Of a stretch of 64,000 nucleotides of DNA, positions 45,662 through 56,358 are shown piece after piece. The translations under genes and the position numbers were made by a program. The DNA comes from Cyanobacteria bacterium UBA7753 (GTDB lineage Bacteria; Cyanobacteriota; Vampirovibrionia; Gastranaerophilales; Gastranaerophilaceae). Where the stretch lies: NCBI GenBank assembly GCA_002481545.1, contig DLEF01000056.1, positions 1-64,000 on the forward strand, in the 5' to 3' direction. Each line of letters opens with the position of its first letter. Positions within the stretch are counted from its first letter, which is position 1. The notes beneath the pieces were generated by a model that worked only from the letters and a program-made list of their open reading frames with translations, was not told the DNA's origin and made no database searches.

Positions 45662-45811
45662 TGAAATATCCTTTCTCTATCTCGGTACAGGTAAATCTAC
45701 ATTCTTACATTTATAGAATAACATCTCAACGTTAAATCAAATCATTTATTTGGATGAAACAACAACAATAATAAAATTATTATCATAAATTAAATCATGC
45801 TGACAGCACAA

Positions 45812-45829
45812 CATGTAAAGATTTGTAAC
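45812..45829 (-). promoter_or_regulatory. HLR1-like box (15/16) upstream of the giant gene
   Basis: CATGTAAA-GA-TTTGTAAC differs from the HLR1 reverse complement at one position. TATAAA at 45866-45871 follows and could be the -10. The giant gene starts at 45950. The same gap also holds the divergent promoter of the gene at 45661. Confidence 0.5.
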
Positions 45830-45949
45830 AAATATAGAGGAAAAAGCATGATATAAGTAAAGTTTTATAAAAAAAGGTCGTTTATACAAATATAGGCACT
45901 GTAGTGTGTCCAGTTTTGCATGTTTTTAGCGGAATAAGAAAGGCAATAA

Positions 45950-48900
45950 GTGTCAGAAGTCAAGACCGACAATAAAAACTCAATGATACAACAGCTTGTT
46001 ACGAATTCAAATCTGACCGGACAAGCTCTTGAATCATACAAAGCCGAGCTGGAAAAGCTTAATGAAAGCCAACTGCAAGCAAAACTTTCCGAATCATTAA
46101 ACGGAAACAAAGCATCAACAGACACTCAGGTTGAGGGGTTGGCGCTTGAGCACAACTCTGACGCCGTTGAAAAAGATAAAAAAGACGATGACAAAGATGC
46201 CACCACTTCCACTGACGCGGACGGAAATGAAATTGCCGAGACAAAAGAAAACGGACAAACAATAAAGAAGGTAATAACTTCAAAAGACAAAAAAACAGTA
46301 ACTACAATAGAATATAAAGACGGCAAACCGACAAAAAAAACCGTAAAGAAAGACGGGAACACGGTTGAAAGCACTACATTCGAATATACCGAAAAGGACG
46401 GTTCGGAACAGGTAAAAATAACTGCAACGGGTGCCGACAAATCAAAAACCGTCACAACAGCATCAGGAGTGGATGAAAGCGGGAATGTTCCTGACGGCAA
46501 ATATATTGCGCAGACAAAAACCAATATGGCAGGGGCAACCACAACAATGACCGTAGAGAACGGGCATATAAAAGAAAATATTGCGCCTGCTGATACTGAG
46601 GCTCAAACTCAAAATGATGTGACCGAAAAGACCGTCGGGAACAAAGTTATACAATATAAAGACGGAGTTATCAGCAAATCTGTCGAAACAGGCAGTGACG
46701 GAATGATAGCGCGTGAATATAAAAAATACAACATTGGCGGAGTTGAATATACAGGTATACAGACGGCAAGACTCGTTAACGGACGAACCGAAAATAATGT
46801 TGTATTGGTAAAAAATATTGACGAAGACGGAAATTATTCCGATAACGATATTGTAAGTAATACCCTTTACAACTGGAACAATAAGGTATCAAAAGTAATA
46901 TATTATACAAACGGAAAAGTCAGCAGCACGAAAACATACGGTGCTGATGAAAAACCGACAAGCCAAAGCACATATGAATATATTCCTACAGGAGTCGTAA
47001 GGACTACAACCGACGAAAACGGGACTGTCAGAGTAATTGCCGACAGTGTAGACAACTCCGGGAACCTTAACGGAATAAAAGAACAAATAACCCGCCACAC
47101 CGCCGGCGACGGGATTGTCGTATTAGCTAAGGATAATAACAAAGAAACTGTTTTAACTTTGAAAAAAGTTAATGAAGATTTTACTTATAATAATACCGAT
47201 ATAACAAACAAAAAAGAAATCACTGCATTCCAAGATTATACTGATGATGATGTTCCCGAAAAGGAAAAGACAAATAATGCATTACAAAAAGTGATAAACT
47301 ATATGTCAACGAGCAACCATGTCGGGAAATTGACTTATGACAAATCCGCTATCAGAAATATGTTCTCATCATTAGGCAAAGAAGGCAGTGACTATGTTCG
47401 AGACGACAAGAACAGCACTTCCGATTATACGAGATATATTCGCAAAGGTGATGATGAGGGCGAAATCTATGTAAGAAACAGCCGAGAAATAAAATACGGA
47501 ATGACATCGGTAAATGATAACTCTTCCGAATATTTGTATACAATGAATACCGGAAACGGAATCAGAAAATTATACAACTTTAAAGCCAACGGAACGTTCA
47601 ACGGAGTTGAAACAATAAATGACAACAAAAACAGCCACAAATCAGTCATTTCATATGATGATGGCTCCTCCGACGTTATGGAATATGAAAACGGACATGA
47701 GAAGAAGAAACTCCATTACAATACAAAAGGTCAATTTGAATATTCCAGAGAAATGAATTGGAAAGACGGTAACACTCTGGATTCCACTATATACACATAT
47801 TCCGAGTATGCCTCCGATCCGAAACTCAGAAACACGCAAGTAGTTGATACTCCTAAAGGTGACAGTTATGTTTATAATCTTGACGGAACATTGAAAAAAA
47901 GAGTAATGAGAGATTCTGTTCCGATTTTGAATAAAAATAACGAAGTTGTCGGATATGCTCCGATATCAGAAATGGATATTGATGCAAACGGAAGAGTAAC
48001 AAACATCCCTCATGCTTCAATTAAATATTTAAACAACGGAACATTAAATGCGGGTGAACATATCGATTATTCTCAAATAGATAATGACTTGAGAGATACT
48101 GCATTGAGTCAGCTTGAGCAAGGTTATCAGGCAGCCATTGATGTTTTGGAAAGCAGAAAAGAAGGTGACAGCGTCTTAAATACTTCATACTGGCTGAATG
48201 AGGCAGCGGAACTGTTTGACGGCGGAACCGACGGATATATAAAACACTTGAAACAGAAAAAAGCGGAAATTGAACAAATGAAATCAAGGTTTGTTCACGG
48301 TGTACAACATGGCTCCGACGGCGATATTACGGACACCTCCGCACAAGCTTTAAGAAAAAGCCACGGGCAGGATTCTTCGGCTTTTGCTGCCGAATATAAA
48401 AAACTCACGGGTAAAGATTGGAACAACGAAGAAAGACAAAAATATCTTAAATTCAATCTTGATACTCAAAAGATGCAGCTTGATTTACAACGTGTTTATG
48501 ACGAATACAAAAAGAACGGCAAATTATCGACCTCTGCCCAAGCCACTTTTAATATTCTGACAGACGGGCAGTATATGCAGGGCGATTCTAAAAAGTTGCT
48601 GAAACAATTTATAAAAGAAGTTGACGGCACCAAACAAAAAAACGGTTCCGTAAACCCTATGGCAAGCGGAGTCGGATCATTTGCGTACGGGAAATTACTC
48701 GAAAAGAACAAAAGCAACCTCGGCAATGCTCAATCGGATATGAACAATGCAACCAATAATGATAAGAACCTGCGAGATACAGGTAATGTTCTCGATGTTT
48801 TGGGTTGCGTATTGGAATTCGGGCTTGTTGCAAAAGGTATCCAATATGCAGGCAAAGGCATAAAAGCGGTTTCTACGCTGGCTAATGTCGGAAAGGTTGC

Positions 48901-51900
48901 GAAATACACGGCAAGAGCGGGTGAATTTTTATCAAGCGAACTCAGAAGTGCGAGAGTCATAAACAGTGCACTGCATGCGGGCAAAGATGCGCTGAATATG
49001 GCAGCTACAATGGGTACTTTTGATGCGGCATCAGTGCTCGGCAATCAGGTTGTAACAGGTAAATATGACCTTGGAGAAGTTAAGGAAAAAGGATTACACG
49101 GAGCCGTTACGGGTGCAATCGGCGGAGCCGTAATGCATTATATTTCTCCTCAAATTATGAAAATGTACAAGCCTGAAAGTACCGAATTTGAAGATGCAGT
49201 TGCTAATTTGGCAGAAAAAGCTCAAAAAGCAGGCAAAACGTTAACCGCCTCGGATATAGCGAAGGTAACAAGCAGAGTACAAATGCCAAAACCTACAAGT
49301 ATCAGAGGTATCGGAACAATACTTGCCGACTTGGGCGCTAATGCGGGAGTATTCACAGGTGCCTCCGCTACTGTTTCCGCTTTTGATGATTCGGAAATCA
49401 GAAAAATGTTGAAAGATTCGGGCGCATATACCGATGCAGAAATCAAAGGTATGTCAAAGAAAGATTTGATGAGAGAATCTTTAAAGATGCAGGGTGTTGA
49501 TACAGACAACATGTCCGACTTTGATTTGACGACAAAATATTTTGCCAATGAGTATGAAAACCAATTCAAAGGCTTGGGGCAAATGAAGATTGCCGAATAT
49601 GTCATGGCGGGAATAACCAAACATTTGCAGGGCGGAGCGCTCACACTCGGCAAAAGAGCAAGCAATCTTGAATATGAATATAAAGAAGGCAACTGGTATA
49701 AAAAAGGCGACAAATCAAAAACACCTGTTCCGACGGAATATATGTCCGCGGAAGTAAAACAGGCAATGGCATATGATGCACTGGAAGCCAGATTAAATAA
49801 CAGATTCAATAAATATTCAAAATCTCCGATGAACGGTCGTGAATTTATGGGGATGATATACGGTCAGCAACTGCCTGAAGGAATGGAAACCAAGGTCGCG
49901 GAAGGGCTCACCATAAACATTAAAGACGGCAAATATGAGATTACGGACGCCAACGGAAAAACCCAAACCGTAGATAATATTGAAGGCATAATTGAAGCTT
50001 ATCAAAACGGTTTAGCGGAAGCTTACAAAGACGATATCAGTCAAAAGATATGGGATAATTTTGAGCAAAATAACAGTGCTCTGGATAAGATAAGCCAGGA
50101 CGCAAAACCGAGAACAGTTCATATTAAGACTGATGAAAAATATAGCGAACTCAAATCCGATTTGACTCAAAAGCTTCAATCTGCAACGACGGGAGCTGAT
50201 TTAACGGCTCTGCAAGCGCAGGTTGATGTAATCCAAAACCGTGATATGCGCCGTGAATTTTCACATATGGTTGATGCGAGAAGAGCGGAGATTAATCCTC
50301 AGTTTGATATAACGGATTTGGCATCGGTACAAAAAGCTGAACCGCAAAAGCTGTTTGCGCCGAAAACTGCTACAAATATAGCTAATCAGGGGATATCGTT
50401 CAAACAGGCACCGAACCAACCTGATTACACCGCAACAAGAATTGAATGGGGCAAGACGGTTGAAGAAACCATTGCATTGAACAAGAAAAACGGTATTAAC
50501 CTTGAGCTTGTCAAAGATAATGACGGCAGTTATTATTTGGGTATCAAAGATGTATGGTCTGACGGATACCACAGAGTAGACAGAAACGCTGTTGTAATGC
50601 ACTACGGGGATTACAACCCGTCAGAGACTTCCGTAAATGCCGAATGGGCAAAGGTACACTCTGACGCTGACGGGAAAATCCAAGATTGTGCTGTTGTTGC
50701 CAATGACGAAGGTGCAAGGATTTTGGAGAACTCTTATGTTACCGCGGACGGGCAAAAAATCGATTTTGCGACAATGAAACCGGGGACGGCGGTACATAAA
50801 GACCCTAATGCGGTTGTTAATGCCGTAGCTTATGACAAACCTCAAACCGTACACACTCTTGAAGGTGATATAACGACCGATGTTACAATGGGTGATGTTG
50901 ACGGCAACGCGTATAACAACTTCAAACAACTCAAAAAACAGATTACAAAAGGACAACTCGTCGCAAACGATGCAGATCCTAATTCCGCGAAGTTCATCCA
51001 ACTTGTAAAAGATGGCAAAGATGCGGAGGCTCTGGCTCTGTTGAGACAGGCAACAGCTAAAAGTGCACAAGGAACAGCAAAACGGAGAGATGTAAAACCT
51101 GAAATAAAATTAGGCGCTGTTGCAACATCTTCTGATTTAATGGCATCAGATGTGACGACACCGACAGAAGGACGAAGCAAAGTTTCCGCAGAAACACTCG
51201 GCACGGTTGGGAAAGACGGACAGAGAATATTTTCTAAAGATGATTACAATAAATTAAAATCAGAAGACAAAAATGTCAGACAAATGCCTGACGGAACGGT
51301 TATAACAATTGATGCCAAGGGCAGAACAATAGAGCTCGGCAAAGTTGCTAAAGCTAACCCGACAGCAACGGCACAAACAAGCGCGACTGAAACGCATACC
51401 GACAACGGGCCTATAAAACCGAGCAAAAAAGATCCGTTCGGAATACACGGAGTCATAAGCGACGAATATTTGAACCAAACAAAAGGAACTTTGTTAGTTA
51501 AAAAAGGTGACGACTACGTTTTGAGTCCTGAAGCCGACAAGATTGTATTTGATGCTGCAAAACAAATAGAAAAAGTTGCGCAACAGGCTGAACCGAGTAT
51601 TGTAGACTATATGATTAACGGCGGATTTGCAACAAAAGAAACGCTTTCACACAGATGTAAAAGCGCGCAAAGTTTGCACGATAAAATCCAAAACGCCCTG
51701 ATTGATGACAAAAGCGGTACATTAACTTTAGAAAAAGCAATCAACAAGGTCAAAGACAGCGTCGGAGTCAGAACGGTCAACCCAATCTCGGATATCGCAA
51801 ACGATCCGAGAGTACAAAAATTTGTAAAAGCGGGCGATATGAAGAGTGCCCGCATGATGGCGGTTGAGATAGAAAGCGATTATGTACTCCAAGCACTCAG

Positions 51901-54900
51901 ACATTATGTTGACTTAAAAGCCGAAGGCAAAACCGATATGGAACTAACTCGTATATCAAACTATATCGGGGAAGACGGCATTCCGTACTTTACGGAAAAT
52001 CAACTGCATCAATTGAAGGTTTATGCGGATAAAAAAGGTGTCAACATGCCTGTTGTTGAACGTGTAGCACGACCTTCGGAACAAAAAGATGCACAAACAG
52101 GCACATATAATGACGGTTCTACGACAAAAGTAAGAGAATCAGGTTATACAGCACTGCAGATGAACTTCCGCACAAAAGACGGTTTGACATACGAGTGGCA
52201 ATACCGTGGAGAAGCTCTGAACAAATTTGCCGAAGGCGAACACGTCCCGTACGACTTGAGAACAAACAAAGATATTATCGGAGTACATACGGAACTTACG
52301 CGTTTGTATGAGCCGATGAAAGAACTTCTGACCAATAAAGAAAAAATGTCGGATGAACAGTATACGGAATATAACCACTACCTGACAGCACATTATGACT
52401 ATTTGAGAATGCATGAGCTGGGGTTCAACGACGGCAAAAATCCGCCTAACCTGCCGAAAGGTTTTGATGCAAGATTAAGAGCGGAAAACCTTGAATTGTT
52501 GCATCAAACAGCGGAAGACATCAAAAAAGACCCTGAACATGAAGAAAAATACAGAAAAGAATACGAAGCCAACCTTGTCCAAAATACTGCGGATAACGTA
52601 ACTACGGAATCATATACAAAAGCTGCGGAAGCGCGCAGAGCAAACAGAACCGTTGACCAATATGAGGCAAAAGCTCGACTTGATATGAACGAAAACGAAA
52701 ATGACGTAAACGATATCATTGAGCATTGCAAATCTAACGACGGTCAAATCAGAGATAATCTTGTCTCCGTGGCTTCATCTCTCGGATATATGGGTGTAAA
52801 ACCGAAAGACGTTATGAAACTCCTTGATATAATGAAGAACGAAAACATCGACTCCGTATCAAAGGAAATCAAAGACTTAAAAGCAAAAAATAACAACGCC
52901 GATATTGATACCGTTGTGAATGATTATATCAACTCTGACAGAGTAAAAGAAAACTCTTTTGAATATGGTGCGGATGCGGATTTAACGGACGCAGATGCTA
53001 CAACAGCAAGTGAAGCGAATACAACTCCTGCAAAGGCGGCTCCGACAACCGATCCTAATGCCATTCTACGGCACCAAATTGCCAATGCAAAGAACGAGAA
53101 TGATTTGCAACGTGCAACAAAACAAATACAAACAATGCCTGATTCATATGACAAGAAAAAATTGGCATACCAATTACAAAGAAAGTCATTAAAGCTACAG
53201 ATAGAAACAACCAAATATAAAAGTTTGAAGACGGTTTTGAAAGAAATTGATGATGCAAGAGATTTAGAATCACTTAATAACATAAAACCTTCCGTATCTT
53301 CAAGTTCAATCTATGCTCTTATCAATGCCAAAAAAGCCGCATATCAGGCTGCACCGAATCAGGATACCGATGCGGCAAAGGCAATGCGTAATATTACAAG
53401 AACCGTCAAAGGGAAAACCGTAACATTCACACCGATACAAATAGCAGAAATGCAAAAAACAAATGTCGATATTGCCAAATTACAAAGATTGGCAGAAGAG
53501 ACAATGGTAAATCAAGACGGACAGATAGTCCCAAGGTACGGTATAGACGGGATATATCGTATAGCTGCGGTTGATGATGCAGTTATAAACAAATTTAAAG
53601 ATATACGAATAAAAGTAAACGGTAAAACAACAAGACTAAGCGGCACAGCAATCGCAACTCTGAGTAAATGCAAAGATTTTGATGCGGCAATCGAAATGCT
53701 TGATATCAAATATAAAGCATATAAACAAAACACAAAAACTATTCAAGAAACAGGTATCGGAACCGGTAATATAGTAAACTTTGTCAACAAAGGCTATAGC
53801 CCTGAAACAATCCAAAGATTATACAATATCAAATGGAACGACGGGACAAGCATACTTAATTCTGAAGAGATTGCCAAATTGTTAGAGCACGGCGTTGATG
53901 TAAACACTGCCGAAAAACTTCTTAATTTCCGTGGCACAACAGAAAAAGGAGACGAAACTTGTTATGGAGTTGACCAAGTCATAACAATGTCTAAAAGAGA
54001 TATGTCCCTTATTGATAAGTTAGCTTCTCGCACATATAGAGATAAAGACGGTACAGTCAAAAAAAGATTTAACAACAACGAGATTTATTCATTATCGGCA
54101 TTTAATATCCCTGACCTTAACAAATTTATGGAGAAATATGATTATTACTCCGAATTGACGGATAAAAACGGCAACAGAATATTTAACGGCAGAAACGGAA
54201 GAATGGATGAAGCATCCGTTCTGGGTTATATGGCATCTTTGCCTGATGCATCAAAAGAAGCAACCGCTGTAAGACAACTGACCTCTCTGGTTCAAGACGG
54301 TCAGGTATCGGCACACACTCTGAAATACCTGCCTCAGGAAGGACACATAAACCCTCTGATTACACAGGATGTCAGAACTTTCTATGATGCATATTTGAAC
54401 CATATTCCGCTCAATGATGTATTGGTTCCGACACGTGAATCTTTGGGTGATACAGCCGATTTAGCAACAGGCGATGTATTTGAAGTCAAAGGGGATAAAA
54501 ATATCTATATCAAAAATCAAGACGGAACAACGACGCAACTTCAAATGGATAAAGCAACTTATTGCAAACTGTTCCCGCCAATAGAACGTTATGCATCTAC
54601 GCAAAATGGCATAGGCAACTGTTGGCAAATAACGGGCTTTAACGGGCTGATGCGTGAACCTACAGAGAGACGAACCGTTTTGGAAACAATAAAACAAGAC
54701 GGTAATGATATCGTTATTCATTTTCCTAACGGAAAACTCGACGAAATAAGATTTAAAGACGGGAAACTCCCTGATGGCTTAAATCCAAAATTCTATTCCG
54801 AAGGCGCATTAGGCATTAATATGCTTGAGTATGCTCAAGGGTGCGACATGCAAAAAGATGTAATTGATAATAAGTATAATAACTTACAGGCAAAACTTAA

Positions 54901-55408
54901 AACGGCTACTACCGAAAGAGAAAGAAATCTTATAATTGATCAATTAGCACAACTTTCAACAGAAGATTTCTCTAAAATTATACTCGGGGGAAAAGTGTAT
55001 TTCCAAAAATCTAAAAACCATAGCGGGTTTGACTTCGCATCCACAAGTTTTAGAAATTTGGGAAGTACAACTTGGGTATGGTCATTGTTAGGGTATAAAA
55101 ATATAACTGAATTAAGCACTATAAAACAAGAAAATGAGACAAGAACATTTTTGACAAATCCTGAAAACTTCAAAACTAAAATTGTTTCCATAGGCACACG
55201 CGGTAGAGGAGAAATAGAAGTAAATCAGAAAAAGGGAATTAATTCAGGTCATGCTTATTGGATTAGACCAAACATAGATGCATCAGGGAAAATAAAAGAT
55301 TATGAACTTTTGAACCCATGGGGTATAGCAGAAACAACCCTAACATTAGATGAAGTTATAAAATATGGCAGATCTTTGGCAATGGCAGACAAAAAAGTAA
55401 GGAAATAA
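45950..55408 (+). CDS. Giant multidomain effector-like protein with RelA/SpoT and calpain-type domains
   Basis: A 3152-residue protein without signal peptide. Visible layout: about 95-680, many beta-hairpin units of the YD-like kind (YKDGKPTKKTVKKDG, YDDGSSDVMEYENG); 944-1070, Gly/Ala-rich hydrophobic helices; about 1870-2110, a RelA/SpoT nucleotidyltransferase domain with R1902-x-K1904, S1908, K1912, D1936 in DSVGVR, G2065-Y2066 and E2082-x-Q2084; 2478-2752, helical-hairpin repeats; about 2880-3140, a calpain-type cysteine protease with QNGIGNCW (Q2885, C2891), H3101 and N3122 in NPWG. The start is GTG at 45950 with AAAGG seven bases before it. The architecture resembles polymorphic toxins, with two enzymatic warheads in one chain. 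An HLR1-like box precedes it and a 95-residue gene follows one base after its stop. Confidence 0.85.
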   Translation: MSEVKTDNKNSMIQQLVTNSNLTGQALESYKAELEKLNESQLQAKLSESLNGNKASTDTQVEGLALEHNSDAVEKDKKDDDKDATTSTDADGNEIAETKENGQTIKKVITSKDKKTVTTIEYKDGKPTKKTVKKDGNTVESTTFEYTEKDGSEQVKITATGADKSKTVTTASGVDESGNVPDGKYIAQTKTNMAGATTTMTVENGHIKENIAPADTEAQTQNDVTEKTVGNKVIQYKDGVISKSVETGSDGMIAREYKKYNIGGVEYTGIQTARLVNGRTENNVVLVKNIDEDGNYSDNDIVSNTLYNWNNKVSKVIYYTNGKVSSTKTYGADEKPTSQSTYEYIPTGVVRTTTDENGTVRVIADSVDNSGNLNGIKEQITRHTAGDGIVVLAKDNNKETVLTLKKVNEDFTYNNTDITNKKEITAFQDYTDDDVPEKEKTNNALQKVINYMSTSNHVGKLTYDKSAIRNMFSSLGKEGSDYVRDDKNSTSDYTRYIRKGDDEGEIYVRNSREIKYGMTSVNDNSSEYLYTMNTGNGIRKLYNFKANGTFNGVETINDNKNSHKSVISYDDGSSDVMEYENGHEKKKLHYNTKGQFEYSREMNWKDGNTLDSTIYTYSEYASDPKLRNTQVVDTPKGDSYVYNLDGTLKKRVMRDSVPILNKNNEVVGYAPISEMDIDANGRVTNIPHASIKYLNNGTLNAGEHIDYSQIDNDLRDTALSQLEQGYQAAIDVLESRKEGDSVLNTSYWLNEAAELFDGGTDGYIKHLKQKKAEIEQMKSRFVHGVQHGSDGDITDTSAQALRKSHGQDSSAFAAEYKKLTGKDWNNEERQKYLKFNLDTQKMQLDLQRVYDEYKKNGKLSTSAQATFNILTDGQYMQGDSKKLLKQFIKEVDGTKQKNGSVNPMASGVGSFAYGKLLEKNKSNLGNAQSDMNNATNNDKNLRDTGNVLDVLGCVLEFGLVAKGIQYAGKGIKAVSTLANVGKVAKYTARAGEFLSSELRSARVINSALHAGKDALNMAATMGTFDAASVLGNQVVTGKYDLGEVKEKGLHGAVTGAIGGAVMHYISPQIMKMYKPESTEFEDAVANLAEKAQKAGKTLTASDIAKVTSRVQMPKPTSIRGIGTILADLGANAGVFTGASATVSAFDDSEIRKMLKDSGAYTDAEIKGMSKKDLMRESLKMQGVDTDNMSDFDLTTKYFANEYENQFKGLGQMKIAEYVMAGITKHLQGGALTLGKRASNLEYEYKEGNWYKKGDKSKTPVPTEYMSAEVKQAMAYDALEARLNNRFNKYSKSPMNGREFMGMIYGQQLPEGMETKVAEGLTINIKDGKYEITDANGKTQTVDNIEGIIEAYQNGLAEAYKDDISQKIWDNFEQNNSALDKISQDAKPRTVHIKTDEKYSELKSDLTQKLQSATTGADLTALQAQVDVIQNRDMRREFSHMVDARRAEINPQFDITDLASVQKAEPQKLFAPKTATNIANQGISFKQAPNQPDYTATRIEWGKTVEETIALNKKNGINLELVKDNDGSYYLGIKDVWSDGYHRVDRNAVVMHYGDYNPSETSVNAEWAKVHSDADGKIQDCAVVANDEGARILENSYVTADGQKIDFATMKPGTAVHKDPNAVVNAVAYDKPQTVHTLEGDITTDVTMGDVDGNAYNNFKQLKKQITKGQLVANDADPNSAKFIQLVKDGKDAEALALLRQATAKSAQGTAKRRDVKPEIKLGAVATSSDLMASDVTTPTEGRSKVSAETLGTVGKDGQRIFSKDDYNKLKSEDKNVRQMPDGTVITIDAKGRTIELGKVAKANPTATAQTSATETHTDNGPIKPSKKDPFGIHGVISDEYLNQTKGTLLVKKGDDYVLSPEADKIVFDAAKQIEKVAQQAEPSIVDYMINGGFATKETLSHRCKSAQSLHDKIQNALIDDKSGTLTLEKAINKVKDSVGVRTVNPISDIANDPRVQKFVKAGDMKSARMMAVEIESDYVLQALRHYVDLKAEGKTDMELTRISNYIGEDGIPYFTENQLHQLKVYADKKGVNMPVVERVARPSEQKDAQTGTYNDGSTTKVRESGYTALQMNFRTKDGLTYEWQYRGEALNKFAEGEHVPYDLRTNKDIIGVHTELTRLYEPMKELLTNKEKMSDEQYTEYNHYLTAHYDYLRMHELGFNDGKNPPNLPKGFDARLRAENLELLHQTAEDIKKDPEHEEKYRKEYEANLVQNTADNVTTESYTKAAEARRANRTVDQYEAKARLDMNENENDVNDIIEHCKSNDGQIRDNLVSVASSLGYMGVKPKDVMKLLDIMKNENIDSVSKEIKDLKAKNNNADIDTVVNDYINSDRVKENSFEYGADADLTDADATTASEANTTPAKAAPTTDPNAILRHQIANAKNENDLQRATKQIQTMPDSYDKKKLAYQLQRKSLKLQIETTKYKSLKTVLKEIDDARDLESLNNIKPSVSSSSIYALINAKKAAYQAAPNQDTDAAKAMRNITRTVKGKTVTFTPIQIAEMQKTNVDIAKLQRLAEETMVNQDGQIVPRYGIDGIYRIAAVDDAVINKFKDIRIKVNGKTTRLSGTAIATLSKCKDFDAAIEMLDIKYKAYKQNTKTIQETGIGTGNIVNFVNKGYSPETIQRLYNIKWNDGTSILNSEEIAKLLEHGVDVNTAEKLLNFRGTTEKGDETCYGVDQVITMSKRDMSLIDKLASRTYRDKDGTVKKRFNNNEIYSLSAFNIPDLNKFMEKYDYYSELTDKNGNRIFNGRNGRMDEASVLGYMASLPDASKEATAVRQLTSLVQDGQVSAHTLKYLPQEGHINPLITQDVRTFYDAYLNHIPLNDVLVPTRESLGDTADLATGDVFEVKGDKNIYIKNQDGTTTQLQMDKATYCKLFPPIERYASTQNGIGNCWQITGFNGLMREPTERRTVLETIKQDGNDIVIHFPNGKLDEIRFKDGKLPDGLNPKFYSEGALGINMLEYAQGCDMQKDVIDNKYNNLQAKLKTATTERERNLIIDQLAQLSTEDFSKIILGGKVYFQKSKNHSGFDFASTSFRNLGSTTWVWSLLGYKNITELSTIKQENETRTFLTNPENFKTKIVSIGTRGRGEIEVNQKKGINSGHAYWIRPNIDASGKIKDYELLNPWGIAETTLTLDEVIKYGRSLAMADKKVRK

Positions 55409-55409
55409 A

Positions 55410-55697
55410 ATGAACAATATCAATATAAACAAAATGGCAAAACAAACATATAACAATATTTCAAAACAATCGACTTATGAAAATACAAAAGCCGTTTATA
55501 AAGGATATGTCAAAAAAATGGGAAAAAGCGATTTTGCAAACTCTATATCTCGTTATGAAGTCGAATTAAATATGCTTAAATCAATGAAAGAAATGGCAGA
55601 ACAATCCAAAGACACAAAAGAATTGAAATATATTGATGAGCGCATATCCAACGCAAACGATAAACTTGCACAATTAGGAATTAAAATAAAAGAATAA
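55410..55697 (+). CDS. Small helical protein directly following the giant gene
   Basis: A 95-residue, Lys-rich, probably all-helical or coiled-coil protein with no recognised domain. Its ATG is one base after the stop of the 3152-residue gene, with AAGGAAAT as ribosome site inside that gene. Such tight coupling suggests a partner role such as chaperone, immunity or adaptor protein; this is inference from position only. No membrane helix or signal peptide. Confidence 0.7.
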   Translation: MNNININKMAKQTYNNISKQSTYENTKAVYKGYVKKMGKSDFANSISRYEVELNMLKSMKEMAEQSKDTKELKYIDERISNANDKLAQLGIKIKE

Positions 55698-55810
55698 CGG
55701 CAGATATCATTGGCAAAAAATTTCTTGTCTATGCTTTATAACATATAACCACAACTCAAAATATTAATTTTTCGTGCTTTCTCGGAAAATAGTGTATAAT
55801 AGGAGATACA

Positions 55811-56248
55811 ATGGACTATAACATAACAAACTCAAGAATAAACAATACACACGGAGTAAATAAAATGAATGATGATAAGGAATTATCGTTTCAGGATAGA
55901 GTCGATGAAATGATAGCCAAAGTATTTGACAGAACAGAGCGCGAAGTTCCCGAATACGGAGCTTTCTCTGATGTTGCGGAATATATGCCAAACCTTGACC
56001 CCGAGACAAAAACACTCGCAGGTAAATACGGGCTCAGAATCTACAAAATGCCAAAATCCGTAGTCGAGGATCCTAAACAAAGATATATAGAAGCTGCCGC
56101 CTACAGACCTGCAGGAGATTACAAGGCTGATGTAATTGTAGGTTCGGGACACAAAGATGAAATCTTGAAGATTCTTAATTCAGACGAGTTTCCCGAAAAA
56201 CTCAACCGCACCTACGGCGAATTGTTAGAAACTCTGGAAGATGTGTAA
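55811..56248 (+). CDS. Hypothetical acidic protein
   Basis: A 145-residue acidic soluble protein, unrecognised. The start is uncertain: ATG 55811 has AGGAG five bases before it, but a TATAAT at 55795-55800 would put the RNA 5' end near 55807. ATG 55865, with GGAG eight bases upstream, gives a normal leader and a 127-residue protein beginning MNDDKELSF. If this genome uses leaderless mRNAs the first ATG is also possible. No catalytic motif seen. Confidence 0.65.
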   Translation: MDYNITNSRINNTHGVNKMNDDKELSFQDRVDEMIAKVFDRTEREVPEYGAFSDVAEYMPNLDPETKTLAGKYGLRIYKMPKSVVEDPKQRYIEAAAYRPAGDYKADVIVGSGHKDEILKILNSDEFPEKLNRTYGELLETLEDV

Positions 56249-56281
56249 ACGAGAAAAATGAGTGCTCTTATACATAACCAC

Positions 56282-56309
56282 TTGAAAAAACAAAAAAATA
56301 AGTTATAAT
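56282..56309 (+). promoter_or_regulatory. Sigma-70 promoter of the antitoxin RNA
   Basis: TTGAAA (56282-56287) and TATAAT (56304-56309) are 16 bases apart. Predicted RNA start near 56316, exactly at the hairpin beginning TGTAGGG. A strong promoter for an RNA without ORF. Confidence 0.75.
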
Positions 56310-56358
56310 AAAAAATGTAGGGGGACACCCTGCGAAGGTGTCCAACCAGTTCCCTACA
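56310..56358 (-). terminator. Terminator of the toxin mRNA
   Basis: On the minus strand TGTAGGG...CCCTACA encloses GGACACC...GGTGTCC, then six T residues. The same palindrome makes the 5' hairpin of the antisense RNA. Confidence 0.8.
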
